Below, one piece after another: positions 39,641 to 50,684 of a stretch of 64,000 bases of DNA. Origin of the DNA: Prochlorococcus marinus str. MIT 9401 (GTDB lineage: Bacteria > Cyanobacteriota > Cyanobacteriia > PCC-6307 > Cyanobiaceae); the NCBI RefSeq assembly GCF_000760095.1, contig NZ_JNAR01000005.1, forward strand, positions 1 to 64,000, read 5' to 3'. How positions within the stretch are numbered: the stretch's first letter is position 1; each line of letters starts with the position of its first letter. The notes beneath the pieces were generated by a model, which saw nothing but the letters and a program-made list of their open reading frames with translations, did not search any database and was not told the DNA's origin. The position numbers were made by a program, and so were the translations under genes.

Positions 39641-40141
39641 ATGGGCCAGACTCTAGTTTTAAATGCATCTTATGAACCTTTAAACATCACTTCTTGGCGA
39701 AGGGCTGTAATTTTGATGATCAAAGGTAAAGCAGAAAGTTTAGAAGAGGATAAATCATGTTTAATACATTTCGGGAAAAAATTGCCTACTGTTATAAGAC
39801 TTCGTTATTACGTAAAGGTTCCCTTTAGAGAGGTTTCTTTAACAAGAAAAAATATTCTTTTAAGAGATAATAATGCATGCCAATACTGTAACTATAGGGG
39901 TAGTGATTTATCAATAGATCATGTTTTGCCCAGAAGCAGAGGAGGAACTGATAATTGGGAAAATGTAACTACAGCATGTCTAAGATGCAATGTCCAAAAA
40001 GGTAATCGCACGCCAGAAGAGGCAAATATGCCTCTAAAACGAAAGCCTTACCGTCCATTAAGTAATCTCAATTTTGAAGCCACAAGACAAATTGACTCAG
40101 GCAAACATAAAGAATGGAGTAAATACGTTATTGGAATCTGA
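39641..40141 (+). CDS. HNH endonuclease domain protein
   Basis: 166 residues from the ATG at 39641 (MGQTLVLNASYEPLNITSWR), chosen because cyanobacterial homologues begin at this conserved stretch; the frame extends to an ATG at 39578 (187 residues), but the added sequence looks unrelated. The C-terminal half is an HNH nuclease fold with two zinc knuckles: CQYCNYRG, the DHVLPRSRGG catalytic His, NWENV and CLRCN. It stands alone, without a methylase or toxin partner. Biological role unknown; it is common in cyanobacteria as a housekeeping-like gene. Confidence 0.85.
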   Translation: MGQTLVLNASYEPLNITSWRRAVILMIKGKAESLEEDKSCLIHFGKKLPTVIRLRYYVKVPFREVSLTRKNILLRDNNACQYCNYRGSDLSIDHVLPRSRGGTDNWENVTTACLRCNVQKGNRTPEEANMPLKRKPYRPLSNLNFEATRQIDSGKHKEWSKYVIGI

Positions 40142-40159
40142 ATATAATCAAGCCAACTT

Positions 40160-41254
40160 TTAATTAACTTCATTATTAAAATCTTCCATCATTCTTTTTT
40201 GTTCTTGAGCTATACATGCATCAATAACTTCATCTAATTGACCAGCGAGAATTGGTTCTAATGAAAAATTGGAACCTAATCTATGATCAGTTGTCCTGTT
40301 ATCTTTAAAATTATAAGTTCTAATTTTTTCACTCCTATCTCCTGTTCCAACCTGTGATAGCCTTTGAGATCTTTCTTTTGCGTTAGCTTCTTTTAGTTGA
40401 ATTTCATATAATTTAGCTCGTAAAATTTCCATTGCCCGTTCACGATTTTGTAACTGTGATCTTTCTTGAGTACAAAAAACCCTAATTCCTGTGGGTTTAT
40501 GGAGAAGATCAATTGCAGTCTCTACCTTATTAACATTTTGTCCTCCTGCCCCTCCTGATCTTGCTGTACCAACCTCTAAATCGGTTGGCTCAATCTTGAC
40601 CTCAACAGGATCAGCTTCGGGCATTACAGCTACTGTGGCTGTAGAGGTATGAACTCTACCTTGAGATTCAGTAGCTGGAACTCTTTGGACTCTATGCACA
40701 CCAGCTTCAAATTTAAGTTGACTATATACAGAATCTCCCTTAACAGAGATAACTAGCTCCTTAAATCCTCCCATATCTGACTCAGAAGCACTAACAGGTT
40801 TTACAGACCAACCAATTCTTTGTCCGTATCTTTCATACATCCTTGCTAAATCGCCCGCCCAAATACAAGCCTCGTTACCTCCAGCACCAGCTCTGATTTC
40901 TAACATTACACTTCTTTCATCCCTTGGATCTTTAGGTAATAAAGCTATTGTAGTTTTTTGAATCAATTCACTCTTACATTCCTCTAGGTTAGATAACTCT
41001 TCATTTATCAAAGATTCCATTTCTTTATCATTTTTATTTTCTTTCAAAAGATTTTTTGAATCTTCAATTTCCTTATCAGTATCAAGTAACTTATTAAAAT
41101 CAATAACCAAAGGTTCCAATTTTGACCTTTCTCTTGCAATAGATTCTAATTTTTTAGGATCATTAGCTATATCAGGATCTGCAAGCTGGACTTCTAAATT
41201 TTCAAAACTTTCTGAAGCAGTTTTCAACCTTGCAATTAGTATTGAGTATTCCAA
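40160..41254 (-). CDS. prfA: Peptide chain release factor 1
   Basis: 364-residue class I release factor reading UAA/UAG. The GGQ peptidyl-hydrolysis motif is in [35 protein letters not shown] and [12 protein letters not shown] are family signatures. Last gene of the long ribosomal cluster, 26 bp after rpmE. Confidence 0.96.
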   Translation of the reverse strand: MEYSILIARLKTASESFENLEVQLADPDIANDPKKLESIARERSKLEPLVIDFNKLLDTDKEIEDSKNLLKENKNDKEMESLINEELSNLEECKSELIQKTTIALLPKDPRDERSVMLEIRAGAGGNEACIWAGDLARMYERYGQRIGWSVKPVSASESDMGGFKELVISVKGDSVYSQLKFEAGVHRVQRVPATESQGRVHTSTATVAVMPEADPVEVKIEPTDLEVGTARSGGAGGQNVNKVETAIDLLHKPTGIRVFCTQERSQLQNRERAMEILRAKLYEIQLKEANAKERSQRLSQVGTGDRSEKIRTYNFKDNRTTDHRLGSNFSLEPILAGQLDEVIDACIAQEQKRMMEDFNNEVN

Positions 41255-41280
41255 TTGAAATTGTGCTTAATTTTGAAATT

Positions 41281-41541
41281 CTATTTATTAGAATCCTTTG
41301 CTTCTTTTTGCTCTTTTGATGTAGCTGAATTAGTTGGGCCCATTCCATATTTTTTCATAAACCTATCCACTCTGCCTTCAGTATCAAGAATTTTTTGAGT
41401 TCCAGTAAAGAAAGGATGATTTCCGCTCCATACATCTACATGTAATTCAGGCTGTGTTGAGCCAGTTGTCATAACAACTTCTCCATTACATATCACTTTT
41501 GCATCTGGGTACCATTTTGGATGAATGTCTGATTTTGGCAT
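41281..41541 (-). CDS. rpmE: 50S ribosomal protein L31 (zinc-ligand-poor form)
   Basis: 86 residues from MPKSDIHPKWYPDAKVIC. The frame continues 20 codons upstream into the rpsI 3' end, but those residues are rpsI overlap and not L31. Zinc-binding L31 has a CxC pair and a later CHPF; here there is only C18 followed by NGE, and the later site reads NHPFF, so zinc binding is probably lost. The tail (SATSKEQKEAKDSNK) is polar. Confidence 0.95.
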   Translation of the reverse strand: MPKSDIHPKWYPDAKVICNGEVVMTTGSTQPELHVDVWSGNHPFFTGTQKILDTEGRVDRFMKKYGMGPTNSATSKEQKEAKDSNK

Positions 41542-41554
41542 AATTAAAATTCCT

Positions 41555-41965
41555 TTAACGTTTAGAAAATTGTGGAGCTTTTCTGGCTTTTTTAAGACCA
41601 TATTTTCTTCTTTCTTTAGCTCTAGGATCTCTACTGAGATGACCTTCAGTTTTTAACGGTTTCCTATTATCGGCAGATAATTCGCAAAGCGCTCTTGCTG
41701 CTCCTTGCTTGATAGCCTCTGCTTGTCCTGTCAATCCACCACCAAAAACATTAACTAAGACATCGTAAGAATTTTCAAGGCCTAATGTTTGTAAAGGTGC
41801 TTTTACTGAATTTAGGTGTAGAGGATTAAAGTTTAAGTAATCATCTCCAGATCTACCGTTAATTGTGATTTGTCCATCCCCAGGGATCAAGCGAACTCTT
41901 GCTACTGAAGTTTTTCTTCTTCCGGTTCCCCAATATACAGCTTTGTTTTTTATTTGGCTATTCAT
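41555..41965 (-). CDS. rpsI: 30S ribosomal protein S9
   Basis: 136-residue S9 whose C-terminal KAPQFSKR tail reaches the P-site t[20 protein letters not shown] and [22 protein letters not shown] are diagnostic. It follows rplM by 9 bp, the conserved L13-S9 pair. Confidence 0.97.
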   Translation of the reverse strand: MNSQIKNKAVYWGTGRRKTSVARVRLIPGDGQITINGRSGDDYLNFNPLHLNSVKAPLQTLGLENSYDVLVNVFGGGLTGQAEAIKQGAARALCELSADNRKPLKTEGHLSRDPRAKERRKYGLKKARKAPQFSKR

Positions 41966-41974
41966 TTTTATAAA

Positions 41975-42406
41975 TTAACTATTTAATAATACAGGATTCT
42001 GAGCAGCATGAGGATGATCAGCACCTTTATAAACTTTTAATTTTTTAAATTGCTGTCTTCCTAAAGAGTTATGAGGCAGCATACCCTTTACAGCTTGCTC
42101 TATAATTCTTTCAGGAATTCTTTCTTGAAGAGAATCAAATTTTTCAATTTTCATTCCGCCAGGTCTGCCAGAATGTCTTCTGTACAGCTTTTGTGATGAT
42201 TTTTTACCTGTTACCTCAACTTTCTCGGCATTTACAACAATTACAAAATCTCCAGTATCTAAATGAGGAGTAAATGTTGGTTTATTCTTACCTCTAAGTA
42301 CCGTTGCTATTTCTGTAGCAAGTCTTCCAAGTGTCTTATCTTTTGCGTCCACTAAAAACCAATTTCTTTCAATGGTTTTTAAAGACGGAGTAATTGTTTT
42401 ATTCAT
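41975..42406 (-). CDS. rplM: 50S ribosomal protein L13
   Basis: 143-residue L13, an early 23S-binding assembly protein. [36 protein letters not shown] and [18 protein letters not shown] are diagnostic. A 116-bp spacer separates it from truA; nothing structured was seen there, but a secondary promoter is possible. Confidence 0.97.
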   Translation of the reverse strand: MNKTITPSLKTIERNWFLVDAKDKTLGRLATEIATVLRGKNKPTFTPHLDTGDFVIVVNAEKVEVTGKKSSQKLYRRHSGRPGGMKIEKFDSLQERIPERIIEQAVKGMLPHNSLGRQQFKKLKVYKGADHPHAAQNPVLLNS

Positions 42407-42522
42407 TTACCAAATTTATGCAAATAAATTTAAAGTTAGTATTGAATTCTACATTATCAAAGGAATATTAAACAACAATTTTGGATGAACAACACAAAAT
42501 AATATGCTTTAAAGAAATTTAC

Positions 42523-43329
42523 TTAAGAAAAACCCTTAATTAAAAATATTGGGAAAAAATCTTTATTATTGACCTTCTTAAATATATTTTCTTCATAAAC
42601 AGTATTTACAAAACATAACCCCTTAGCTGGAGCAGATTCTTTAACATCAATTTTCTTTTTGTTTACCCATCTATCAGTAAAAACTTCTGGCGATATTTTT
42701 TTTTCTCCTACTAAGACTAGTTGACCTACAATTAAACGGACCATTCCATATAGAAAACCAGTAGCTTTAATATCAACTAAAATCAAATCTTCTACTCTTT
42801 TAACATCTATATTTTGAATTTTTGTAATAGAGTTTTTTCTGTTACTCCCACTTTTCTGAAAAGCAAAAAAATCATGCTCCCCTTCCATTCTCTTCAATGC
42901 ATGTGACATTAGAACTTCATCTAATACCTTTTGGTACCTATGCCATGACCAACTATTTATGAACAAATTCGGAAATTTACTGTTATTAATGACATATCGA
43001 TAATGTCTATATATTGCTGAATAGCATGCATGCCAGCTATCTTTGACTTCAACTGATTCTAAGATTCTAATTGTTGAGGGTAGAAGACTATTTAGGACAA
43101 CTGAATAACTATTTCCTGGGATAACACAATCAATATCAAAATGCACTACTTGTCCTGATGCATGAACCCCAGCATCAGTTCTACCTGCAGCAAAAGTCTT
43201 CACTTCATGATGTGAAATTTGAAAAAGAGCTCTCTCTAGAGTTTCCTGAACTGTAGTTGCATTATTTTGTTTTTGCCAACCTGAATAATTAGATCCATCA
43301 TATTGGACTAATAAAGCTACCCTTTTCAA
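42523..43329 (-). CDS. truA: tRNA pseudouridine(38-40) synthase
   Basis: 268-residue enzyme converting uridines 38-40 of tRNA anticodon stems to pseudouridine. The catalytic Asp is D52 in AAGRTDAGVHASGQ; the start YDGSNYSGWQKQ and ATGFLYGMVRLIVGQ near the end are typical. It lies between rplQ (35 bp) and rplM, the usual cyanobacterial place. Confidence 0.95.
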   Translation of the reverse strand: MKRVALLVQYDGSNYSGWQKQNNATTVQETLERALFQISHHEVKTFAAGRTDAGVHASGQVVHFDIDCVIPGNSYSVVLNSLLPSTIRILESVEVKDSWHACYSAIYRHYRYVINNSKFPNLFINSWSWHRYQKVLDEVLMSHALKRMEGEHDFFAFQKSGSNRKNSITKIQNIDVKRVEDLILVDIKATGFLYGMVRLIVGQLVLVGEKKISPEVFTDRWVNKKKIDVKESAPAKGLCFVNTVYEENIFKKVNNKDFFPIFLIKGFS

Positions 43330-43364
43330 AAGTTATTTTCTAAAATGAACTTTTATACACCAAA

Positions 43365-43715
43365 TTAAACGAGTTCAATAATAGCCATCTGAGCGTTATC
43401 ACCTTTTCTGGAAACAGTTCTTACTATTCGCGTATAACCCCCATTTCTATCTCCATATCTTTCTTTTGCTTTTTCAAAAAGTGAGTGAACTAACTTCTTG
43501 TCATAAATATATCCAATAGCCCGTCTTCTAGAAGCCAAACTCCCTTCTTTAGCAAGTGAAATCATTCTTTCGGCTTCGTTTCTTAAAGCTTTTGCCCTAG
43601 CTTTTGTTGTTGTCACTCTACCTTCCCTAATTAATTGAGTCGTCAAACCTCTTAAAAGTGCTTTCCTCTGATCAGCAGGTTTACTCAATAATGGAATTCT
43701 AAGTTGGTGTCTCAT
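43365..43715 (-). CDS. rplQ: 50S ribosomal protein L17
   Basis: 116-residue L17 near the peptide exit tunnel. [20 protein letters not shown], the [17 protein letters not shown] helix and [12 protein letters not shown] at the end are diagnostic. It follows rpoA by 14 bp. Confidence 0.97.
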   Translation of the reverse strand: MRHQLRIPLLSKPADQRKALLRGLTTQLIREGRVTTTKARAKALRNEAERMISLAKEGSLASRRRAIGYIYDKKLVHSLFEKAKERYGDRNGGYTRIVRTVSRKGDNAQMAIIELV

Positions 43716-43729
43716 AGTCTTTAAGATTT

Positions 43730-44668
43730 TTAAACTGAGGTTCTGCTTTGTGGAATAGAAATACCAATTCGCTCAAGAGCTTCAATAACCTCATCTGCAG
43801 ATTTAGAGCCAAAGTTCTTAATTTCAAGAAGATCTTCATAGCTAAAACCCATTAAATCCGAAACTGAATTAACTTGCGCTCTTTTTAAACAATTATATGC
43901 TCTAACGGACAAGTTTAGTTCCTCAAGAGGAATTTGCGCTTCAGGAGATGGTTCAGGTTCTTCAGGTATTTCCTCAACCATTGTAACAGTAGCTAGTGGT
44001 TGAAAAAGTTCTATTAACTGATTTGCTGCTTGCGCAATAGCGTCATCTGGACTAGTTGAGCCATCTGTTACTACTTCCATTTTTAATCTTTCTCTACCAG
44101 TTCCGCCCTCAGATACAGCAGTTTCATCAATAGTAAAATTAACTCTCTTTACTGGCATAAATACAGCATCTATTTGAAGTAAATCAATAGCAGTTGTCTC
44201 TTCATTCTTACGATCTACGGGTCTATATCCTACACCTCTTTCAACATGTATTTCTAACTCTAAGTTATGGCCCTCCTGAATAGTTGCGATCGGTTTTTCA
44301 CCATCAACAATTTGAACTTGAGAGGAAAATTGAATATCACTCGCCTTTACTTCCATTGGACCACTTGCCACTAATCTGCCAATCTCGAGTTCTGAATTAG
44401 AACTATCAATTGATAGTTGCTTACAATTTAGAAGAATATCTAAAACGTCTTCTCGAACCCCAGGAATAGTTGCATATTCATGGTTAATTCCCGCTATTCT
44501 TACAGCAGTCACTGCACTTCCCTCGAGTCCTCCCATTAGAACTCTTCTAAGAGAATTACCCAAAGTTGTAGCTTGTCCCCTTTCTAAAGGGCCAATTAAG
44601 AAAGTTCCTGTTTGGGAGTGATCATCTGATGTTTGATGGTCAATTCTGTCAATCTGGTATTGCAACAC
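43730..44668 (-). CDS. rpoA: RNA polymerase alpha subunit
   Basis: 312 residues. The N-terminal assembly domain (1-~230; [15 protein letters not shown]) is joined by an acidic Pro/Glu linker (EEPEPSPEA) to the alpha-CTD (about 248-305; [19 protein letters not shown]), which contacts UP elements and activators. All domains are present and the length is normal. It is preceded by rpsK. Confidence 0.98.
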   Translation of the reverse strand: MLQYQIDRIDHQTSDDHSQTGTFLIGPLERGQATTLGNSLRRVLMGGLEGSAVTAVRIAGINHEYATIPGVREDVLDILLNCKQLSIDSSNSELEIGRLVASGPMEVKASDIQFSSQVQIVDGEKPIATIQEGHNLELEIHVERGVGYRPVDRKNEETTAIDLLQIDAVFMPVKRVNFTIDETAVSEGGTGRERLKMEVVTDGSTSPDDAIAQAANQLIELFQPLATVTMVEEIPEEPEPSPEAQIPLEELNLSVRAYNCLKRAQVNSVSDLMGFSYEDLLEIKNFGSKSADEVIEALERIGISIPQSRTSV

Positions 44669-44717
44669 GGAAAATAATAAAGTTGAAAGTTTTTTTAGGT
44701 GGAAGAATGATTAAGAC

Positions 44718-45110
44718 TTAAACGCGTCTCCGTTTAGGCCTTCTACATCCATTATGAGGTAATGGAGTTACATCTCTTATTAGAGTTATTTCTAAACCGG
44801 CCACTTGTAAAGCTCTTATGGCCGTTTCCCTACCTGAGCCAGGCCCTCTTACTAAGACTTCTATTTGTCTCATCCCTTGATCAAGTGCTCTTCTTGCTGC
44901 AGCCTCAGCTGCTGTTTGAGCGGCAAATGGGGTACCTTTTCTAGCTCCTTTAAATCCACTAGCACCTGCAGAAGACCAAGAAATTACATGACCAGAAGTG
45001 TCAGTAATTGAAACTATGGTGTTATTAAATGTGCTTTGAATATGTACCACACCATTTGGCACATTGCGTTTGGATTTCTTTGAACCTGTTTTTTTTACTG
45101 TAGTTGGCAT
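44718..45110 (-). CDS. rpsK: 30S ribosomal protein S11
   Basis: 130-residue S11 of the 30S platform. [32 protein letters not shown] and the basic C-terminus [13 protein letters not shown] are diagnostic. It sits between rpsM (43 bp) and rpoA. Confidence 0.97.
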   Translation of the reverse strand: MPTTVKKTGSKKSKRNVPNGVVHIQSTFNNTIVSITDTSGHVISWSSAGASGFKGARKGTPFAAQTAAEAAARRALDQGMRQIEVLVRGPGSGRETAIRALQVAGLEITLIRDVTPLPHNGCRRPKRRRV

Positions 45111-45153
45111 AATTTTTAATTTAGTACTGGAATTTGTGAATAGAATTATTTAA

Positions 45154-45519
45154 TTATTTTTTTCTTCCAGCAACTGTTTTTCTTGAACCTCTTCTTGTTC
45201 TTGCATTAGTTCTAGTTCTTTGCCCTCTTACTGGAAGACTCATTCTATGCCTTCTGCCTCTCACACATCCTATATCTTGTAAACGTTTAAGGGCCATTCC
45301 TTCTTTTCTTCTCAAATCTCCTTCCAAAGTGAATTCTTCTGTAGCACCTCTAAGTTTTTGCACATCAGAATCAGAAAGATCTTTGACACGAATATCTGGG
45401 TTTACACCCGTATTAGCAAGAATCAGCTTTGATCTTGTTAAACCAATTCCATATACGTATGTAAGTGCAATTTCAACTCGCTTTTCGCGAGGTATGTCAA
45501 TTCCTGCAATCCTGGCCAC
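45154..45519 (-). CDS. rpsM: 30S ribosomal protein S13
   Basis: 121-residue S13 of the 30S head, contacting P-site tRNA and bridge B1. [36 protein letters not shown] and the basic tail [13 protein letters not shown] are diagnostic. It follows rpmJ by 41 bp. Confidence 0.97.
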   Translation of the reverse strand: MARIAGIDIPREKRVEIALTYVYGIGLTRSKLILANTGVNPDIRVKDLSDSDVQKLRGATEEFTLEGDLRRKEGMALKRLQDIGCVRGRRHRMSLPVRGQRTRTNARTRRGSRKTVAGRKK

Positions 45520-45560
45520 GTGTTTTGAGTAAGTAAAAGTTTGAATTAAAGGGTTGCGAT

Positions 45561-45677
45561 TTAACCCTGACGTTGTTTATTGCGAGGTCTTTTCTTGTTA
45601 ATAACATAGATTTTACCTCTTCTCCTCACGATCTGATCGTCAGGACTAATTTTTTTAACTGAAGATCTGACCTTCAT
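45561..45677 (-). CDS. rpmJ: 50S ribosomal protein L36 (zinc-free form)
   Basis: 38 residues starting [20 protein letters not shown] and ending [12 protein letters not shown]. Classical L36 binds zinc through C11, C14, C27 and H33; here these positions are S11, D14, N27 and N33, so no zinc site remains. It lies 46 bp after adk; the infA gene that often sits between them is missing. Confidence 0.95.
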   Translation of the reverse strand: MKVRSSVKKISPDDQIVRRRGKIYVINKKRPRNKQRQG

Positions 45678-45723
45678 AAGGGGTTTTACAAATAAAACTC
45701 TAATATTCTATTCTACATCATCA

Positions 45724-46272
45724 TCAAGCCATTTTTTGTTTGATTTCAGAGCAAATAGTTTTTAAATCTCTATCAGCATCAATATACTCTAGCAATGCAA
45801 GATCTTTAAAATATTTAATCAATGGTTCCGTAGTTTTTTTATAAATGTCAATCCTTGTTCTAATGGTCTCTTCAGTATCATCCTTTCTCCCTCTTAAAAG
45901 CAAACGCTTAATAAGAACATCTTCTGGAATATCTAAATAAAAAACTATTTCTAAAGGTTGATTTATTTCAATTAAGACCTCATTCAATGAATTTGCTTGA
46001 GATAAATTTCTTGGATAGCCATCTAGAATCCAGCCTTTATTGTTCTTATCTAAATTTTGCCTTACTATTTTTAATACAAGTTCGTCACTTACAAGTTCTC
46101 CTCGGTTAATAATATCCTTTACCTGTCTTCCCAGGATAGAATTCATTTCGATTTCTTTTCTTAATAATTCCCCTGTAGAAAGATGCAAGTAAGAATAATT
46201 TTGACTTATTAAGTCTGCTTGAGTCCCTTTCCCTGCTCCAGGGGCTCCTAAAAATAGTAAATGTTTTTTCAT
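45724..46272 (-). CDS. adk: Adenylate kinase
   Basis: 182-residue short-type adenylate kinase (2 ADP to ATP + AMP). P-loop GAPGAGKGT (9-17), AMP-binding [20 protein letters not shown] and the Arg-containing [14 protein letters not shown]. The LID is short, without the zinc-binding insert of long forms. Its start overlaps the secY stop by one base (TAATG), so it is translationally coupled. Confidence 0.96.
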   Translation of the reverse strand: MKKHLLFLGAPGAGKGTQADLISQNYSYLHLSTGELLRKEIEMNSILGRQVKDIINRGELVSDELVLKIVRQNLDKNNKGWILDGYPRNLSQANSLNEVLIEINQPLEIVFYLDIPEDVLIKRLLLRGRKDDTEETIRTRIDIYKKTTEPLIKYFKDLALLEYIDADRDLKTICSEIKQKMA

Positions 46273-47591
46273 TAATTATTAATTAGTCCCTCATACCTTT
46301 GTGAAATAACATAAGTTTGAATTTGCTTAGCAGTATCAATTGCGACACCTACAAGAATAAGTAATGACGTTGCTCCTAAACCTTGAAAAGTTTGGACATT
46401 TGTAGCTCTTTCTACAGCAGCTGGGATTATAGCTACTGAACCTAGAAATAATCCTCCTAGTAATGTCAACCTATTTTGTATACCTGATAGGTAGGTTGCT
46501 GTATTAGTTCCTGGTCTTACTCCAGGAATTGCTACTCCTCCTTTCTTCAAATTTGAAGCTACATCAACTGGATTGATTGTGAGAGAAGCATAAAAATAAG
46601 AAAATCCCAATATTAGGGCGAAGAAGGTAACAGCATATGGCCATGGATTTGAAGATCCAGGATTTAAAGTGCTCGCTAATTTTATTAAGATTGGATTCCC
46701 CGTAACATTTGCAATAGTTATAGGTAGAAAAATCAAAGCTGATGCAAATATAATTGGCATTACTCCACCTGCATTTAACTTTAATGGTAGATAACTTTGC
46801 CTTGTAGGAAGTAATGTTGAACTTCCTATTTGCCTTTTGGCACTAACAATAGGAATACGTCTTGCCCCTTCCTGAACAAAAATTATCCCAACAATTGTTA
46901 GCAAAAATACTCCAAGTAAAACTGCTATGCCTAAGACATCTCCACGATCACCAGTTTGAGCTTTTTCAATTGTTGAGCTAAGAGCCTTTGGTAAAGTCGA
47001 AACAATATTCAAAAAAATTACCAATGAAGCCCCTTGACCTATACCTTTTTCCGTAATAATTTCACTGAACCACATCACTAACATTGAGCCGGTTACTAAA
47101 GCAATAGAGGTTTGTAAAACAAATGTAGTTTCACTTATTCCCTGAATTGCATATTGTCTAAGAATTAAAGAAAAAATAATGCTCTGTAAAAAACCCCATC
47201 CCAAGGAAACATATCTTGTTATTTGAGCAATTTTTCTTCTACCAGCTTCTCCCTCATTTTTTTGTAAATCTTCAAGTACAGGCAATGAAGCTGTAAGAAG
47301 CTGAATAATAATTGATGCATTAATAAAAGGGAGAATACCCAATGCAAAAATTCCGAGGGTTGAAATTCCCCCGCCAGTAAAAATATCTAAAAAACCAATT
47401 AATTGGCCGCCTTGATCTATAAAACTTCTAAACGCAACCCTATCAATACCAGGCATGGGAATATAAATTCCAAGTCTTACTAAAAGAAGAAGGCCTAAAG
47501 TCGTTAAGACTCTGCTCCTTAGCTCTTTATTTAAAAATAATTGAGAAAGTATTTCTGAAGCGCTAGGATTTCTACTTTTGTTGACTAACAT
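46272..47591 (-). CDS. secY: Protein translocase subunit SecY
   Basis: 439-residue channel subunit of the Sec translocon in plasma and thylakoid membranes, with ten hydrophobic segments. The first ([19 protein letters not shown]), the plug region and the cytoplasmic loop [13 protein letters not shown] are diagnostic. Between rplO (30 bp) and adk as usual. Confidence 0.98.
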   Translation of the reverse strand: MLVNKSRNPSASEILSQLFLNKELRSRVLTTLGLLLLVRLGIYIPMPGIDRVAFRSFIDQGGQLIGFLDIFTGGGISTLGIFALGILPFINASIIIQLLTASLPVLEDLQKNEGEAGRRKIAQITRYVSLGWGFLQSIIFSLILRQYAIQGISETTFVLQTSIALVTGSMLVMWFSEIITEKGIGQGASLVIFLNIVSTLPKALSSTIEKAQTGDRGDVLGIAVLLGVFLLTIVGIIFVQEGARRIPIVSAKRQIGSSTLLPTRQSYLPLKLNAGGVMPIIFASALIFLPITIANVTGNPILIKLASTLNPGSSNPWPYAVTFFALILGFSYFYASLTINPVDVASNLKKGGVAIPGVRPGTNTATYLSGIQNRLTLLGGLFLGSVAIIPAAVERATNVQTFQGLGATSLLILVGVAIDTAKQIQTYVISQRYEGLINN

Positions 47592-47621
47592 TTTTGAAGC
47601 TAAACTAAATTTTTAATAAAT

Positions 47622-48080
47622 TTATTTATTATTTATAAGCTCACAAGTTCCACCTGCGTCTTCAATTTTTTGTTTTGCTGTTCTTGTGAATGCATGAGCT
47701 TGAACTTTTAATTTTACGTTAACCTCTCCGTTGCCAAGGATTTTTAGTGGGAATTTTGGCTTAAAGATCAATCCTTTCTTAACAAGTGAATCTAAATTAA
47801 CAGTTTCATTATCTTTAAAAGTATTTAATTTATTTAAGTTTATTATAGAGAAATTTTTTTGATTAATAATTTCAAAGTGCTTTAATTTTGGTACTCTCCT
47901 GTATAAAGGCATTTGCCCACCTTCAAAGCCTGGACGTGTGGGTCTACCAGAGCGTGACTTTTGTCCTCTCATTCCAAAACCGCATGAAGCACCCTGGCCG
48001 GCAGCAATACCTCTACCCTTTCTTAATTTTTTCTTTCTGGCGCCTGAGTTTGATTTGAGTGTATTTAATGATGAAGTCAT
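47622..48080 (-). CDS. rplO: 50S ribosomal protein L15
   Basis: 152-residue L15. The glycine-rich N-terminal extension [20 protein letters not shown] and [15 protein letters not shown] are diagnostic. It follows rpsE by 5 bp; the rpmD (L30) gene found here in many bacteria is absent, as expected for cyanobacteria. Confidence 0.97.
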   Translation of the reverse strand: MTSSLNTLKSNSGARKKKLRKGRGIAAGQGASCGFGMRGQKSRSGRPTRPGFEGGQMPLYRRVPKLKHFEIINQKNFSIINLNKLNTFKDNETVNLDSLVKKGLIFKPKFPLKILGNGEVNVKLKVQAHAFTRTAKQKIEDAGGTCELINNK

Positions 48081-48085
48081 GATTT

Positions 48086-48709
48086 TTAAGAATAAAGCTG
48101 TTCAAGTGAGATGCCTCTCTCCCTTGAGGCCGATTTATGTGTTCTTAATTGAGAAAGAGCAACCATAGCAGCTCTTGCATTATTCAAAGGTGTTTTACTA
48201 CCTAATCTTTTTGCTAAAACATTTTTTATACCCGCAAGTTCTAAAACAGTTCTTATTGAACCTCCAGCAATTACTCCTGTTCCTGGAGCAGCTGGTCTAA
48301 TAAGGACATTAGCAGCGCCGTCTCTACCTATAGATAAAGTTGGTATTGAATTATTAGGAGTTAAAGGAACCCTAACAAGATTCTTTTTACCATCTGAAAC
48401 TCCCTTTCTAACCGCTCCAATGACATCTCCCGCTTTACCAACTCCAACTCCAACCTGACCTTTCTCATTACCAACAACAACAATTGCTCTAAAGCTCATT
48501 TTTTTCCCACCTTTGACGGTTTTAGATACACGTCGTATTTGAACAACCCTTTCTTGCCAATCAGAATCTCTTTCTAGATTTTTTGAATCACCTCTTTTAC
48601 TTCTTTTTCGATCGTTATTACGATTATTCTTTTTTTGTTCATTTTGATTTTTACCAGGAACATTATCAGTCTTGGTTTGAGTTTCTTGTTTTGTTGGAGT
48701 TTCAGTCAT
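48086..48709 (-). CDS. rpsE: 30S ribosomal protein S5
   Basis: 207 residues. Residues 1-~50 are a polar, Asn/Lys/Gln-rich extension absent from E. coli S5. The core then begins [21 protein letters not shown] and continues [20 protein letters not shown] and [10 protein letters not shown]5 lies at the mRNA entry and takes part in decoding accuracy. Confidence 0.97.
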   Translation of the reverse strand: MTETPTKQETQTKTDNVPGKNQNEQKKNNRNNDRKRSKRGDSKNLERDSDWQERVVQIRRVSKTVKGGKKMSFRAIVVVGNEKGQVGVGVGKAGDVIGAVRKGVSDGKKNLVRVPLTPNNSIPTLSIGRDGAANVLIRPAAPGTGVIAGGSIRTVLELAGIKNVLAKRLGSKTPLNNARAAMVALSQLRTHKSASRERGISLEQLYS

Positions 48710-48725
48710 AGTAATAAATTAAAAA

Positions 48726-49094
48726 TTAGAATTCTAGGCCAGCTTCTCGAGCAGCATCTGCAAGAGCTTTTACTCTACCGTGATATAAATTACCTCCACG
48801 GTCAAAAATTACTTGCTTAATACCTTTTTTTATTGCTCTCTTAGCTAAAAGTGTTCCAACAATAGAAGAAGATTTACAATCAGAAGATAATTTCTCTGAT
48901 TTTTCTCTGAGTTCTTTATCAACAGTTGAAGCTGAACAAATAGTTTTTTGAGCACTATCGTCTATAACTTGCGCGTAAATATGGTTATTAGAACGAAAAA
49001 CAGATAATCTTGGACGTGTTGCGTCACCAATTAAGTATCTTCTTAATCTTCTGTGTCTTTTTTGAGTTTGAAGTTTCCTAGAAAGTTTGGTCAT
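48726..49094 (-). CDS. rplR: 50S ribosomal protein L18
   Basis: 122-residue 5S rRNA-binding protein. [20 protein letters not shown], the [12 protein letters not shown] strand and [20 protein letters not shown] are diagnostic. It follows rplF by 14 bp. Confidence 0.97.
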   Translation of the reverse strand: MTKLSRKLQTQKRHRRLRRYLIGDATRPRLSVFRSNNHIYAQVIDDSAQKTICSASTVDKELREKSEKLSSDCKSSSIVGTLLAKRAIKKGIKQVIFDRGGNLYHGRVKALADAAREAGLEF

Positions 49095-49108
49095 TTTTTT
49101 AAGTGGAA

Positions 49109-49648
49109 TTATTTTTTGCCAGATTTACCAGCTTTTCTGAGAATTCTCTCATCACTGTATTTAATTCCTTTACCTTTGTATGGCTCAGGTGGTCTAATTG
49201 ATCTGATTTTTGCTGCCTCATTGCCAACAATTTCCTTATCAATTCCAGAAACGGTAACGTTTGTATTACTCTCAACTTTGTATGTTATACCATCGGGGGG
49301 GATCATTTCTACAGGATGACTATATCCTGCGCTTACAACCAGATTTTTACCTTTTACTTGTGCTCTTGATCCAACGCCTACAATTTCAAGTTTTTTTGAA
49401 AACCCTTGACTAACTCCTTCAACCATATTGGCAATCAAGGCTCTGCATAAACCATGTCTTTGCCTAGAAAATATTTTAGTAGTAGTGGGACTTACGACAA
49501 CAGTATTATCTTTTTTATCGAAGCAAACTCCTTCAGGCATCTGGCGTTTTAACTCACCTTTGGGGCCTTTGACTGTAACTGTTAATCCATCAAAATCAAC
49601 GGTTACTTTATCTGGAATAAGTACTGGTGTTTTTCCAATTCTTGACAT
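49109..49648 (-). CDS. rplF: 50S ribosomal protein L6
   Basis: 179-residue L6, two duplicated beta domains near the GTPase centre. [20 protein letters not shown] and [17 protein letters not shown] are diagnostic. A Shine-Dalgarno AAGGAGGAT sits at the end of rpsH, about 9 bases before the start. Confidence 0.97.
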   Translation of the reverse strand: MSRIGKTPVLIPDKVTVDFDGLTVTVKGPKGELKRQMPEGVCFDKKDNTVVVSPTTTKIFSRQRHGLCRALIANMVEGVSQGFSKKLEIVGVGSRAQVKGKNLVVSAGYSHPVEMIPPDGITYKVESNTNVTVSGIDKEIVGNEAAKIRSIRPPEPYKGKGIKYSDERILRKAGKSGKK

Positions 49649-49660
49649 GATTAATCCTCC

Positions 49661-50062
49661 TTAATAAACATAGCAAAGTACTTCGCCACCTATACCTTGC
49701 TTCCTAGCATCACGATCACTCATGACACCTTTAGAAGTCGATATAATAGCAACTCCAAGGCCTCCGAGAACTTTTGGTAAAGCTCTAGTATTTTTATAAA
49801 TTCTCAAACCAGGTTTACTAACTCTTTGCATAGAACGGATAGTAGGGAATTTATTCTTACCACTATATTTCAGACCAAGTATTATTTGTGATTTGTAGCC
49901 TTCACCTTCCTCATTAATATCAGAAATGAATCCCTCTTTTTGAAGTACTTTTGCAATACTTAGGGACATTTTTGAACTTGGAATAGTTGTGGTTGTATGC
50001 TTTTTTTGACTCGCATTTCTTATTCGAGTAAGCATATCTGAAATAGGATCGTGATTTGACAT
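49661..50062 (-). CDS. rpsH: 30S ribosomal protein S8
   Basis: 133-residue S8, a primary binder of 16S rRNA helix 21. [18 protein letters not shown] and [20 protein letters not shown] are diagnostic. Only 9 bp separate it from rplE, so rpsN (S14), which often lies here, is missing from the cluster. Confidence 0.97.
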   Translation of the reverse strand: MSNHDPISDMLTRIRNASQKKHTTTTIPSSKMSLSIAKVLQKEGFISDINEEGEGYKSQIILGLKYSGKNKFPTIRSMQRVSKPGLRIYKNTRALPKVLGGLGVAIISTSKGVMSDRDARKQGIGGEVLCYVY

Positions 50063-50071
50063 GGTTTTAAT

Positions 50072-50611
50072 TTAATTCTTACTAAAAGGCATTCCTAACT
50101 CTTGCAAGAGAGCTTTACCCTCTTGATCTGATCTCGCACTAGTGACAATAGTTATATCCATGCCTCTTATTGAATCTATTTTATCAAAAGAGATTTCAGG
50201 AAAAATTAATTGTTCTTTCACTCCAACGGTGTAATTCCCTCTCCCATCAAAACTTTTTGGATTAACTCCTCTAAAGTCTCTTATTCTTGGTAAAGCTAGA
50301 TTTATAAATCGCTCTAAAAAGGAATACATCCTGTCACCTCTCAAAGTTACAGTGCAACCAATTGGCATACCTTCACGAATTTTGAAACCCGCAATAGCTT
50401 TTTTGGCCCTAGTTACTAGTGCCTTTTGTCCTGTAATTGTTGCCATTTCATTTAACGAAGCCTCTAAAGCTTTTGAATTTGAAGCAGCTTCACCAAGACC
50501 TCTATTAACGTTGACTTTGACAACTTTAGGTACTTGATGAATATTTTTAAGACCAAGTTCTTTTAAAAGTTTAGGTCTAATAGATTCTTTGTAGCGATTT
50601 TTTAGAGTCAT
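50072..50611 (-). CDS. rplE: 50S ribosomal protein L5
   Basis: 179-residue 5S rRNA-binding protein and P-site tRNA contact. [34 protein letters not shown] and [14 protein letters not shown] are diagnostic. It starts 73 bp after rplX, a relatively large gap for this cluster. Confidence 0.97.
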   Translation of the reverse strand: MTLKNRYKESIRPKLLKELGLKNIHQVPKVVKVNVNRGLGEAASNSKALEASLNEMATITGQKALVTRAKKAIAGFKIREGMPIGCTVTLRGDRMYSFLERFINLALPRIRDFRGVNPKSFDGRGNYTVGVKEQLIFPEISFDKIDSIRGMDITIVTSARSDQEGKALLQELGMPFSKN

Positions 50612-50684
50612 AATTTTTTGTTAATTCTGGTCTTTGTCAGAATTGATAAATTAAAAAAGTTTAAATCTGGTTTCTGATGAAAAA

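Noticed and set aside
41542-41601. 20-residue N-terminal extension of L31
   Set aside because: The added codons are the rpsI 3' end in another frame; the conserved L31 start is MPKSDIHPKW.
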